Source: Isoptericola sp. BMS4
GTDB taxonomy: Bacteria > Actinomycetota > Actinomycetes > Actinomycetales > Cellulomonadaceae
Reading direction: 5' to 3'
DNA: 64,000 bases
Assembly (NCBI RefSeq): GCF_011634835.1
Contig: NZ_SIRP01000001.1
Location: forward strand, 2,601,355-2,665,354
Shown here: positions 25,029-33,729 of the stretch, one piece after another
How the letters are laid out: every line of letters starts with the position of its first letter
How positions within the stretch are numbered: position 1 is the stretch's first letter
Made by a program: the position numbers and the translations under genes
Notes under the pieces: model-generated
Told to the model about the DNA's origin: nothing
The model's database searches: none
Seen by the model: only the letters and a program-made list of their open reading frames with translations

Positions 25029-26518
25029 CCACGACAGCCCTGACCACGGGGACCGGGCCGCGCGAGCGCGCGGCGGAGCTGCTGACGACCACGCCGACCG
25101 GCCTGCTGGTCGGCGGTACCTGGCGCGCCGCGTCCGACGGCGGCACGTTCGCCGTCGAGAACCCGGCCACCGGCGAGGTGCTCGCCCAGGTCGCGTCCGC
25201 CACCTCGGACGACGCCCGCGCCGCGATGGACGCCGCCGCGCAGGCGCAGGCGTCCTGGGGCGCGACGCCGGCGCGCGAGCGCGCGGAGATCCTGCGCCGC
25301 GGGTTCGACCTCGTGCAGTCCCGCCGCGAGGAGCTGGCGCTGCTCATGACGCTCGAGATGGGCAAGCCGCTGGCGGAGGCCCGCGGCGAGGTCACCTACG
25401 GCGGGGAGTTCCTGCGCTGGTTCGCCGAGCAGGCCACGCACGACGAGAGCCGGTACGCGCACTCCCCGGAGGGCACCCTGCGCCTGCTGGTGCAGCGCCG
25501 CCCCGTAGGCCCCTGCCTGCTGATCACCCCGTGGAACTTCCCGCTCGCGATGGCGACCCGCAAGGTGGCTCCGGCCGTGGCGGCGGGCTGCACCATGGTG
25601 CTCAAGCCGGCACGCCTCACCCCGCTCACGTCGATGTACTTCGCCCGGCTCATGGGCGAGGCCGGGCTGCCGGACGGCGTGCTCAACGTGGTGCCGTCGG
25701 CGTCGGCGTCGTCCGTGAGCGAGCCGGTCATGGCCGACCCGCGGCTGCGGAAGATCTCCTTCACCGGGTCGACGCCCGTCGGGCAGTCGCTGCTGCGCTC
25801 CGCGACGCAGAACGTGCTGCGCACGTCGATGGAGCTGGGCGGCAACGCCCCGCTGGTGGTGTTCGACGACGCCGACCTGGACGTCGCCGTCGACGGCGCG
25901 ATGGCGGCCAAGCTGCGCAACGGCGGCGAGGCGTGCACCGCCGCCAACCGGTTCTACGTGCACGAGGACGTGGCCGAGGAGTTCGTCTCGCGGCTGGCGG
26001 AGCGGATGCGCGCCGTCGTCACGGGGAACGGCCTGGACGACGGCGTCACCCTCGGCCCGCTGGTCGAGGCCAAGGCGGTCGACTCGGTGGCGTCCCTGGT
26101 GGACGACGCCGTCGAGCGCGGCGCGCGCGTCGTCGTCGGCGGCTCCCGCGTCGACGGGCCGGGGCACTTCTTCCAGCCCACACTGCTGACCGACGTCCCG
26201 GCCGACGCCCGCTGCATGCGCGAGGAGATCTTCGGCCCCGTGGCGCCCGTGGCGACGTTCCGCACCGAGGACGAGGCCGCCGAGCTCGCCAACTCCACCG
26301 AGTACGGGCTCGCGTCCTACGTGTTCACCACGGACGTGCGCCGCGGCCTCGCGTTCGCCGAGCGGCTCGAGTTCGGGCTGCTGGGCCTCAACGCCGGCGT
26401 CATCTCCAACGCCGCCGCCCCGTTCGGCGGGATGAAGCAGTCCGGCTCCGGCCGCGAGGGCGGCTTCGAGGGTCTCGCCGAGTACCAGGAGGTCCAGTAC
26501 GTCGGTATGCCCCTCTGA
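25025..26518 (+). CDS. gabD: Succinate-semialdehyde dehydrogenase
   Basis: 497-aa aldehyde dehydrogenase that closes the pathway by oxidising succinic semialdehyde from HpaI to succinate. Key residues are Cys304 (NGGEACTAANRFYV) and Glu270 (MELGGNAPLV). ITPWNFPLAMATRKVAPA, TFRTEDEAAELAN and PFGGMKQSGSGREGG are typical of GabD/SSADH. It overlaps hpaI (ATGA) and is the last gene of the operon. Its TGA is the first three bases of a giant palindrome. No cofactor preference is claimed. Confidence 0.9.
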   Translation: MTTTALTTGTGPRERAAELLTTTPTGLLVGGTWRAASDGGTFAVENPATGEVLAQVASATSDDARAAMDAAAQAQASWGATPARERAEILRRGFDLVQSRREELALLMTLEMGKPLAEARGEVTYGGEFLRWFAEQATHDESRYAHSPEGTLRLLVQRRPVGPCLLITPWNFPLAMATRKVAPAVAAGCTMVLKPARLTPLTSMYFARLMGEAGLPDGVLNVVPSASASSVSEPVMADPRLRKISFTGSTPVGQSLLRSATQNVLRTSMELGGNAPLVVFDDADLDVAVDGAMAAKLRNGGEACTAANRFYVHEDVAEEFVSRLAERMRAVVTGNGLDDGVTLGPLVEAKAVDSVASLVDDAVERGARVVVGGSRVDGPGHFFQPTLLTDVPADARCMREEIFGPVAPVATFRTEDEAAELANSTEYGLASYVFTTDVRRGLAFAERLEFGLLGLNAGVISNAAAPFGGMKQSGSGREGGFEGLAEYQEVQYVGMPL

Positions 26519-26593
26519 CAGCGGGTCGGGAACAACCTGGCGGTCGTCACCGGCACCGGTGGCGACCGCCAGGTTGTTCCCGACCCGCTGTCA
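26516..26593. terminator. Giant bidirectional terminator palindrome including both stop codons
   Basis: Arms 26516-26546 and 26563-26593 are perfect 31-bp inverted copies. The left arm begins with the TGA of gabD and the right arm ends with the stop (TCA) of the convergent symporter gene. The interior adds CACCGG-CA-CCGGTG (26548-26561) plus one G-T wobble pair, so an RNA stem of about 38 bp can form in either direction. Confidence 0.88.
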
Positions 26594-28036
26594 GGCGTTG
26601 ACCCGCTCCCGCTCCCGCTCGGGCTCCCAGCACGCGATGCCGGTGACGCCAGGGAGCCGGTCGCGGGTGAACCGCGGATCGAGCCCCTGCTTGCGCTGCG
26701 CGGTGTAGTCGCGCATGAGGCGGAAGGCGACGCCGCTCAGCGGGGCGATCGCCGCGAGGTTGACGAGCGCCATGACCGCCATCGTGGTGTCGGCGAGGGT
26801 CCAGACGACCTGCACCGAGCCGATGGAGCCGAGGAACGCGATCACCAGGAAGACGACCCGGAACGCGGTGAGCGCCTCGGGCCGGCGGGTGAGGAACGCG
26901 ATGTTCGCCTCGCCGTAGTAGTAGTTGCCCAGCACCGACGTGAACGCCAGCAGCAGCAGGATCGCCGTCAGCACGTGCAGCGACCACGTGCCGAGGCTCG
27001 ACTGCAACGCCTCCTGCGTCATGGTCGGGCCGGCGTTCTCCCCGTACGTGGGGGCGGACACGAGCACGATGAACGCGGTGACCGAGCAGACGAGCAGGGT
27101 GTCGATGTAGACGCCGAGGGTCTGCACCAGGCCCTGCTTCACCGGGTGGCTCACGCTCGCGGTGGCGGCCGCGTTCGGCGCCGATCCGAGGCCGGCCTCG
27201 TTGGAGAACATCCCGCGGCGCACGCCCTGGGAGATGGCGGTGCCGACGCCGGCGGCGGCGAACTCCCGGACCCCGACCGCGCTGCCCACGATGGTCCCGA
27301 GGACGTCGGGCACCTTGTCGAGGTTGAGCGCGATCACCAGCAGGCCGAGGAGCATGTAGAGCACCACCATGAGCGGCACGAGCATCTGCGCCGTGCTCGC
27401 GATCCGGTGCAGGCCCCCGAAGATGATCACACCCACCAGGACCACCAGCGCCGCGCCCGTGACGGGCGCGAGCCAGCTCGGCGTCGCGCCGAACAGCTGC
27501 TCGGCCGACGTGCCGAGTGCGCCGGAGATCGTGTTCGCCTGCACCGAGTTGAAGACGAAGCTGAACGTCACGATGATCACGACGGCGAACAGCAGGCCCA
27601 TCCACCGCTTCCCGAGGCCGCGCTCCATGTAGTAGGCGGGGCCGCCGCGGAAGATCTTGCCGTCGCGGACCTTGTAGAGCTGGGCGAGCGTCGACTCGAC
27701 GAAGCTGGCCGAGCCTACGACGAGACCCATCACCCACATCCAGAAGACGGCGCCGGGGCCGCCGAGCGCGATCGCGGTGGCCACGCCCACGATGTTGCCC
27801 GTCCCGATCCGTGCGGCGGCCGAGATCGCGAACGCCTTGAAGGGCGAGACGGGCCGGTGGCCTGGCGTGCCGTCCGGCTTCTCGACGATCGACCGGAACA
27901 TGTCCGGAAGCAGCCGGAGCTGCACCACCCCGGAGCGGACGGTGAACCAGAGGCACAGCGCGGCGAGCACCGGGATGACGAGGTACAGCCAGAGCCCGTT
28001 GTTGAACGCGGCAAGGGCGCCGTTGAAGCTTTCCAT
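26591..28036 (-). CDS. AGCS family Na+/alanine (glycine) symporter
   Basis: 481-aa sodium:amino-acid symporter with about 11-12 helices. Signature blocks are AAARIGTGNIVGVATAIALG, GGPGAVFWMWVMG, GGPAYYMERGLG, GVRRGMFSNEAGLGSAPNAAA and LLAFTSVLGNYYYGE. It imports alanine, glycine or similar small amino acids. ATG supported by GAAAGG. Its stop codon lies in the palindrome shared with gabD. The leader contains GAACCGGTCG twice (28082-28091, 28113-28122), 31 bp apart, of unknown meaning. Confidence 0.88.
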   Translation of the reverse strand: MESFNGALAAFNNGLWLYLVIPVLAALCLWFTVRSGVVQLRLLPDMFRSIVEKPDGTPGHRPVSPFKAFAISAAARIGTGNIVGVATAIALGGPGAVFWMWVMGLVVGSASFVESTLAQLYKVRDGKIFRGGPAYYMERGLGKRWMGLLFAVVIIVTFSFVFNSVQANTISGALGTSAEQLFGATPSWLAPVTGAALVVLVGVIIFGGLHRIASTAQMLVPLMVVLYMLLGLLVIALNLDKVPDVLGTIVGSAVGVREFAAAGVGTAISQGVRRGMFSNEAGLGSAPNAAATASVSHPVKQGLVQTLGVYIDTLLVCSVTAFIVLVSAPTYGENAGPTMTQEALQSSLGTWSLHVLTAILLLLAFTSVLGNYYYGEANIAFLTRRPEALTAFRVVFLVIAFLGSIGSVQVVWTLADTTMAVMALVNLAAIAPLSGVAFRLMRDYTAQRKQGLDPRFTRDRLPGVTGIACWEPERERERVNA

Positions 28037-28183
28037 GGTCGTGCAGGCCTTTCGGTCGCGTCAGTCCCGACGTCGGAGGCGGAACCGGTCGGTGACCTTA
28101 GCGAACCATCTCGAACCGGTCGTTCATCGGTACCGACTCGCCCCGGAGCGGTGAGGGCGGACGAACTTCCCCTGGGCCCCCAC

Positions 28184-28202
28184 TTTGGTTAGGCTCCCCT
28201 AA
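28184..28202 (+). promoter_or_regulatory. IdeR/DmdR-type iron box
   Basis: TTTGGTTAGGCTCCCCTAA matches the 19-bp DtxR/IdeR consensus at 16 positions by my count. It lies 42 bp upstream of the iron-siderophore binding-protein start and overlaps a plausible promoter, so the operon should be repressed when iron is sufficient. Confidence 0.75.
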
Positions 28203-28244
28203 GCCCCCTGCCCCGTCCCTCGACCGACCCTGCGGAGAACACCT

Positions 28245-29294
28245 GTGCAGACCACCACACGCCGTCGTGCGCTGACGACCGTCGCCGCGGCCGCGGCCGC
28301 CGCCACGCTGCTCGCCTCCTGCGCGAGCGGGACGGACTCGCCCGGCGAGGGCGACGCGAGCCCCGACACGGCCACCGAAGCAGCCTTCGAGCCCGTCACC
28401 ATCACGCACGCCCTCGGCGAGGCCGAGATCACGGAGAAGCCGGAGCGCGTCGTCACGCTCGGCCAGGGATCGACGGAGACCGCCATCGCGCTCGGCACCG
28501 TGCCCGTCGGGATCGAGGAGTACCCGTGGGGCGCCGACGACACCGGCTACCTGCCGTGGATCCACGAGGCCGTCGAGGCCGAGGGCGCCGACCTGCCGGA
28601 GCAGTTCACCGGAGGCACCGAGCTCGACGTCGAGGCGATCCTCGAGCTCGAGCCCGACCTGATCCTCGCCCCCTGGTCCGGCATCACCCAGGACCAGTAC
28701 GACCTGCTGGCGGACATCGCCCCCACCGTGGCGTACCCCGAGCAGCCGTGGACCATCGAGTGGGACGAGCAGATCACCACGATCGGCGAGGCCATGGGGC
28801 AGAAGGGCGAGGCGGAGCAGCTCGTCACCGACCTCGAGACCCAGCTCGACGGCGCCGCGAAGCCCGAGTACGACGGCATCACGTTCTCGTACATCTACAC
28901 CGACGGGCCCGGCACCCTCGGCGTCTTCCTGCCCGACGAGCAGCGCGCCGCCATGGTGAGCGCCCTCGGCCTCACCATCGACCCCGTCGTCGACGAGCTC
29001 GGCGAGTACGAGGTCGCGGGCACCGACTCCGCCGTCATCGGCCTGGAGAACGCCGACATGCTCGCCGACTCCGACCTGATCTTCACGTTCTACTCCGACG
29101 CCGAGACGCGGAAGCAGATCGAGTCGCAGAAGCTGTACGAGCAGATCCCGGCGATCGAGCGCGACTCCGTCGTCGCGGCCGAGGACCAGTCGTTCGTGAC
29201 GGCGTCGTCCATGATCAACCCGCTCACCGTCCCGTGGACGCTGGAGCGCTACGTCCCGCTCATCGACGAGGCCGTGGCGAAGCTCGACCGGTGA
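28245..29294 (+). CDS. Iron-siderophore ABC transporter substrate-binding lipoprotein
   Basis: 349-aa FecB/FhuD-type periplasmic-binding protein. The signal peptide carries RRR and the lipobox LLASC (Cys26), followed by a Ser/Asp/Glu-rich linker; the ligand domain shows ERVVTLGQGSTETAIALG, LDVEAILELEPDLILAPWSG and PLTVPWTLERYVPLIDEAVAK. The GTG start follows GGAG. It is the first gene behind an iron box and overlaps the permease (GTGA). It captures a ferric siderophore outside the membrane; which siderophore cannot be told. Confidence 0.9.
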   Translation: MQTTTRRRALTTVAAAAAAATLLASCASGTDSPGEGDASPDTATEAAFEPVTITHALGEAEITEKPERVVTLGQGSTETAIALGTVPVGIEEYPWGADDTGYLPWIHEAVEAEGADLPEQFTGGTELDVEAILELEPDLILAPWSGITQDQYDLLADIAPTVAYPEQPWTIEWDEQITTIGEAMGQKGEAEQLVTDLETQLDGAAKPEYDGITFSYIYTDGPGTLGVFLPDEQRAAMVSALGLTIDPVVDELGEYEVAGTDSAVIGLENADMLADSDLIFTFYSDAETRKQIESQKLYEQIPAIERDSVVAAEDQSFVTASSMINPLTVPWTLERYVPLIDEAVAKLDR

Positions 29295-30340
29295 CGACGA
29301 CGGCCCGCCCGGCCGGCTCCCCCGCCCGCACGCCCGCACGCCGCACCGGCGTGCGGGCGTCGCGCGCGCTCACCGTGCTGACGGCGTCCGTCGTGCTGCT
29401 GGCCGTCGTCGCCGTCGTCAGCCTCTTCGCCGGCAGCAAGGACACCGGCCTCGGCGACGTGCTGCCGGTCCTGACCGGCGGCGGGGACGAGTACGTGCGG
29501 GCCGTGGTCGACTCGCGCGTGGCGCGCACGGCCCTCGGCGCGCTCGTCGGGGCCGCGCTGGCCGCCTCCGGCGTCGTGGTGCAGGGGATCACCCGCAACC
29601 CCCTCGGGGAGCCCGGGCTGCTGGGGGTCACCGTCGGCGCGTCGGCCGCGATCGTCACCGCGACGGCGTTCTTCGGCTTCACGGGCGGCAGCGCCACCGT
29701 GTGGGTCGCCCTCCCGGGCGCGGTCGCGGCCGTCGTCGTGGTGGTCGCGCTCGGCCGGCGCTCCGGCAGCGACAGCGTCGTGCCGCTGGTGCTGGCCGGC
29801 GCCGTGCTGTCCGCCGTCCTGTACGCGTACATCCAGGCGATGGTGCTGTCGCGGCCCGACGTCTTCGACTCCTACCGGCGCTGGGTGGTCGGCTCCCTGG
29901 CCGGCGCCGACCTCGCGACGCTGCAGGCTGTGGCCCCCGCTGCCGTGGTCGGGGCCCTCGGCGCGCTCGCGCTGTCGTCGTCGCTCGACACGCTCTCGCT
30001 CGGCGACGAGCTCGCGACGTCGCTCGGCGTGCGCGTGCCGCTCGTCCGGGGTCTGGGCATCGCCGCGGCGACGCTCCTCGCGGCCGCGGCGACCGCGGCC
30101 GCGGGCCCGATCGCCTTCGTCGGCCTGGCCGTGCCGCACGTCGTACGCGCCCTCGTCGGCACCGCGCACCGCTGGCAGCTGCCGACGGCGCTCGTGCTCG
30201 GCGCCGCGCTGCTCGTCGTGGCGGACGTGCTCGCGCGCGTCGTCGCACGGCCCAACGAGCTCATGGTGGGAGTGGTCACCGCGTTCGTCGGCGCCCCGTT
30301 CCTGCTGCTGGCCGTGCGCCGCGGCAAGGTGACCTCTTGA
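29291..30340 (+). CDS. FecCD-type siderophore ABC permease
   Basis: 349-aa permease with about 9-10 helices. Typical blocks are SRVARTALGALVGAALAASGVVVQGITRNPLGEP (read in two parts) and the cytoplasmic GLAVPHVVRALVG loop that contacts the ATPase. GTG start in the GTGA overlap with the binding protein; stop overlaps the second permease. It forms a heterodimeric channel with the next gene product. Confidence 0.9.
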   Translation: MTTTARPAGSPARTPARRTGVRASRALTVLTASVVLLAVVAVVSLFAGSKDTGLGDVLPVLTGGGDEYVRAVVDSRVARTALGALVGAALAASGVVVQGITRNPLGEPGLLGVTVGASAAIVTATAFFGFTGGSATVWVALPGAVAAVVVVVALGRRSGSDSVVPLVLAGAVLSAVLYAYIQAMVLSRPDVFDSYRRWVVGSLAGADLATLQAVAPAAVVGALGALALSSSLDTLSLGDELATSLGVRVPLVRGLGIAAATLLAAAATAAAGPIAFVGLAVPHVVRALVGTAHRWQLPTALVLGAALLVVADVLARVVARPNELMVGVVTAFVGAPFLLLAVRRGKVTS

Positions 30341-31371
30341 GGTCGGGACGCCGGTGGGTGCGCGCGGGCACCGTCCTCGCCGTCCCGTACCAGGTGCGCA
30401 CCGCGCGCGTCCTGACGGCGCTGGCCCTGGTGCTGGTCGCGCTGGCCGCGGCGACGCTCGCGCTCGGTGACCTCGGGCTGTCGCCGGCGGACGCGCTCGC
30501 CGCGCTCCGCGGTGACGCCGGCACGAAGACCACGTTCGTCCTCGAGCGGATCCGCGGCCCGCGGCTGCTCGTCGGGGCGGGCGTCGGCGTGGCGCTCGGG
30601 CTGTCCGGTGCCCTGTTCCAGACGGTGACCCGGAACCCGCTCGGCAGCCCCGACGTCATCGGCCTCGGCGCGGGCGCCGGGGCGGGCGTCGCGGTGTTCA
30701 CCCTGCTGGTCCCCGGCTCCGTGCCGGCCCCGGTCGGGGCGGTGGTCGGTGCCGTGGCCGCCATCGGGCTCGTGTACCTGGCCACCGGTACCGGCTTCTC
30801 CTCCCCCGCCCGCCTCATCGTCACCGGTATCGGCGTCGCGGCGATGGCCACCGCCGTCACCCAGTACGTCGTCGCCGTGATGCTGCGCGACCAGGGCGCC
30901 GAGCTGGCCGCCTACGTCGTCGGGTCCCTCGGCTCGCGCTCCATGGAGCACGTGGCCCAGATCGCCGTGGCCCTCGTGGTCCTCGTCCCGTGCGTGGCGA
31001 TGCTCGCCCACCGGCTCGCCGTCGCCGACATGGGCGACCCGCTCACGGACGCGCTGGGGGCCCGGTCCGCGCAGACCCGTACGCTGGCGATCGTGCTGTC
31101 GGTGCTGCTGTCCGCCGCCGCCGTGGCGGTGTCCGGCCCGATCACGTTCGTCGCGCTGGCCGCCCCGCACGTCGCCCGCATGCTCACGCGGGCACCCGGC
31201 CCGAACCTCGCCGCCGCGGCCGTCACCGGCGCCGTGCTGGTGGTCGGCGCGGACCTGCTGGTGCAGCACGTCCCGTTCCTGGAGGGCCTGCCCGTCGGCG
31301 TCGTCACGGGCGGCCTCGGCGGCCTGTACCTGGGCTACCTGCTGACGACCGGATGGAAGAGGACACGGTGA
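30337..31371 (+). CDS. FecCD-type siderophore ABC permease (second subunit)
   Basis: 344-aa partner permease with the same family marks: GPRLLVGAGVGVALGLSGA, QTVTRNPLGSPDVIGLGAGA and ALAAPHVARMLT as coupling loop. The start is most simply the TTG in the TTGA overlap with the preceding stop (30337); a GTG at 30358 is an alternative that would shorten it by 7 residues. Its stop overlaps the ATPase GTG. Confidence 0.88.
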   Translation: MRSGRRWVRAGTVLAVPYQVRTARVLTALALVLVALAAATLALGDLGLSPADALAALRGDAGTKTTFVLERIRGPRLLVGAGVGVALGLSGALFQTVTRNPLGSPDVIGLGAGAGAGVAVFTLLVPGSVPAPVGAVVGAVAAIGLVYLATGTGFSSPARLIVTGIGVAAMATAVTQYVVAVMLRDQGAELAAYVVGSLGSRSMEHVAQIAVALVVLVPCVAMLAHRLAVADMGDPLTDALGARSAQTRTLAIVLSVLLSAAAVAVSGPITFVALAAPHVARMLTRAPGPNLAAAAVTGAVLVVGADLLVQHVPFLEGLPVGVVTGGLGGLYLGYLLTTGWKRTR

Positions 31372-32186
31372 ACCGGACCGCACCCGAGCAGCACCGACCC
31401 GGGATCACCGCGACCGGCCTCACCGTCGGGTACGGCGCGACGACGGTGCTCGACAGCCTGGACCTGGAGCTCCCCGCCGGCGCGTTCACGGCCGTCGTCG
31501 GCCCCAACGGCTGCGGCAAGTCCACCCTCGTGCGGGCTCTCGCGCGGACGCTGCGGCCCACCGCCGGCCGCGTGGCCCTCGACGGCCGCCCGCTGGACGA
31601 GTGGCGTCCCAAGCACCTCGCCCGCCACCTGGCGTTCCTGCCGCAGGACCCGGTGGTGCCCGACGGCGTCACGGTGCACGGCCTGGTCGCGCGCGGCCGC
31701 CACCCGTACCACTCGCCGCTGCGCCAGTGGGCGCCCGGCGACGACGAGGCCGTCGCCGCCGCGATGGCCGCCACCGGCGTCGACGCGCGGCCGGACGTGC
31801 CGGTCGACTCCCTGTCCGGCGGCCAGCGGCAGCGGGCGTGGATCGCCATGACCCTGGCGCAGGACACGCGCTACGTGCTGCTCGACGAGCCGACGTCGTT
31901 CCTCGACCTGTCGCACCAGATCGACGTGCTGCACCTCTGCCAGGAGATGCGCGACCGGGGGCGGACCGTCGTCGCCGTGCTGCACGACCTCAACCAGGCC
32001 GCCCGCTACGCCGACCACCTCGTCGTGATGCGCGACGGCGCCGTGCACGCGCAGGGCGCCCCCGAGGCCGTGCTGGGCGGCGAGCCCGGCGCCGCGCTCG
32101 TGCGCGACGTGTTCGACCTTCCCTGCGAGATCGCGAAGGACCCGCAGAGCGGCACGCCCATGGTCGTGCCGCTCGCCCGCCCCTGA
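31368..32186 (+). CDS. Siderophore ABC transporter ATP-binding protein
   Basis: 272-aa FecE/FhuC-type ATPase. Walker A GPNGCGKST (residues 45-53), Q-loop FLPQDP, signature LSGGQRQR, Walker B YVLLDEPT and the switch histidine in AVLHDLNQAARYAD are intact. GTG start in a GTGA overlap with GAAGAGG upstream; an ATG five codons earlier is possible. It energises iron-siderophore uptake and is the last gene of the iron-box operon. Confidence 0.92.
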   Translation: MNRTAPEQHRPGITATGLTVGYGATTVLDSLDLELPAGAFTAVVGPNGCGKSTLVRALARTLRPTAGRVALDGRPLDEWRPKHLARHLAFLPQDPVVPDGVTVHGLVARGRHPYHSPLRQWAPGDDEAVAAAMAATGVDARPDVPVDSLSGGQRQRAWIAMTLAQDTRYVLLDEPTSFLDLSHQIDVLHLCQEMRDRGRTVVAVLHDLNQAARYADHLVVMRDGAVHAQGAPEAVLGGEPGAALVRDVFDLPCEIAKDPQSGTPMVVPLARP

Positions 32187-32188
32187 GC

Positions 32189-32256
32189 TTCGTTCGGCAG
32201 TCCGGTACTCGCTCGGCACCTGCGGGCACCGAATGAGTACCGGACTGCCGAACGAA
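32189..32256. terminator. Long bidirectional terminator palindrome
   Basis: Perfect 22-bp arms (32189-32210 and 32235-32256) separated by 24 nt that can pair further (TCGG/CCGA). It fills the gap between the convergent stop codons of the iron ABC ATPase and the E2 gene, so it should terminate both. Confidence 0.85.
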
Positions 32257-32263
32257 ACCGGGG

Positions 32264-33709
32264 TCAGCCCCAGACGAGTCCGCGGGCCGGCTCCTCGAGC
32301 ACCCTCGCGACGTCTGCCAGGTAGCGCGCGGCAAGCTCGCCGTCGACCAGGCGGTGGTCGACGGACAGTGCGAGCTGGGTGACCCAGCGGGGCTTGATCT
32401 TGCCCTTGTGCACCCACGGCTGCTTGCGGATGGCGCCGAACGCGAGGATGGCGGCCTCGCCGGGGTTGAGGATCGGCGTGCCGGTGTCGGTGCCGAAGAT
32501 CCCGACGTTCGTGATCGTGATCGTGCCGTCCGACATCGCGGCGGGCGAGGTGCGGCCCGCACGGGCGGTGGCGGTCAGGTCGGCGATCGCCGACGCCAGC
32601 CCGAGCAGGTCGAGGGTGTGCGCGTCCTTGATGTTCGGCACGACCAGCCCGCGCGGGGTCGCGGCTGCGACGCCGAGGTTCACGTAGTGCTTGTAGACGA
32701 TCTCCTGGGAGGAGTCGTCCCAGCTCGCGTTGATCTCGGGGTGCCGGTTGACGGCGAGCAGCATCGCCTTGACCGCCACGAGCAGCGGCGTGACCCGCAC
32801 GTCGGCGAAGTCGCGGTCCTCCTTCAGCCGGGCGACGAGCTTCATCGTCCTGGTCACGTCGACGGTCTGGAAGACGGTGACGTGCGGTGCGGTGAACGCG
32901 CTGGCCACCATCGCCTCGGCGGTGCGCTTGCGCACGGACTTCACCGGCACGCGGGTCTCGCGGCCGTCCTGGGTGACCGTGCCGGACGCGAGCCAGGGCT
33001 GGTCGTCGTCGGCGTACGTGGCCAGGGCCTTGGGGGCGGCGGCCTCATGGTACGCGACGACGTCCTCCCGCGTGACGATCCCGCCGGGGCCGGTCGCGTG
33101 CACGGACGCGAGCTCGACGCCGAGGTCCTTGGCGAGCTTGCGTACCGGCGGCTTCGCGAGCACGCGGGCGCGCTGCGCCGACGACGACCCGTCCGGCGCG
33201 GCCGGGACGCTCGCCATCGCCTTCTCGATGACGGGGCCCGACGGCGCCGCGACAGGTGCGGGAGCCGGTACCGGCGTGGGCTCCACCGGTGCGGCCGGCG
33301 CCGGGGCCGGAGCGGCCGTCGCGGCGGCGTCCGCGCCACCCCGCCGACGGCGGCGCCGCCCGGAGGACGCGCCGTCGCCGGTGCCGTACCCGACGAGCAC
33401 GGACCCGGACCCCTCGCCGGCCGCGGTGTCGGACTCAGGGGCTGGCGTGCCGCCCGACGGTTCCTCCGCGCCGGTGGCGACCTCGATGATCGGGGTGCCG
33501 ACGTCGACGGTGGTGCCCTCCTCGGCCAGCAGCGCCGTGACGGTGCCGGCCCACGGCGACGGCAGCTCGACGAGCGACTTGGCGCTCTCGATCTCCACGA
33601 TCACCTGGTTGACGGCGACGGTGTCGCCGACGGCGACGCGCCACTCCACGATCTCGGCCTCGGTGAGGCCCTCCCCCACGTCGGGCAGCGGGAACCGCTG
33701 GGTCGTCAT
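32264..33709 (-). CDS. bkdC: Dihydrolipoamide acyltransferase, E2 of branched-chain 2-oxoacid dehydrogenase
   Basis: 481-aa E2 core. One N-terminal lipoyl domain (1-78) with the lipoylated Lys44 in EIESAKSLVEL, an Ala/Pro-rich linker, a peripheral subunit-binding domain (about 182-217; VRKLAKDLGVELASVHATGP) and a catalytic domain ending with His452 in DHRLVDGELAARYL. It transfers branched acyl groups to CoA. ATG supported by GGAGGAGAA. Last gene of a three-gene operon; no E3 lipoamide dehydrogenase is in the window. A pyruvate-specific role is less likely given the E1 alpha type. Confidence 0.9.
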   Translation of the reverse strand: MTTQRFPLPDVGEGLTEAEIVEWRVAVGDTVAVNQVIVEIESAKSLVELPSPWAGTVTALLAEEGTTVDVGTPIIEVATGAEEPSGGTPAPESDTAAGEGSGSVLVGYGTGDGASSGRRRRRRGGADAAATAAPAPAPAAPVEPTPVPAPAPVAAPSGPVIEKAMASVPAAPDGSSSAQRARVLAKPPVRKLAKDLGVELASVHATGPGGIVTREDVVAYHEAAAPKALATYADDDQPWLASGTVTQDGRETRVPVKSVRKRTAEAMVASAFTAPHVTVFQTVDVTRTMKLVARLKEDRDFADVRVTPLLVAVKAMLLAVNRHPEINASWDDSSQEIVYKHYVNLGVAAATPRGLVVPNIKDAHTLDLLGLASAIADLTATARAGRTSPAAMSDGTITITNVGIFGTDTGTPILNPGEAAILAFGAIRKQPWVHKGKIKPRWVTQLALSVDHRLVDGELAARYLADVARVLEEPARGLVWG

Positions 33710-33729
33710 CGTTCTCCTCCGGTCCGCTC

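Noticed and set aside
32189-32256. Inverted repeat considered as insertion-sequence ends or attachment site
   Set aside because: No transposase or integrase nearby and the arms fit exactly between two convergent stops, so a terminator explains it better.
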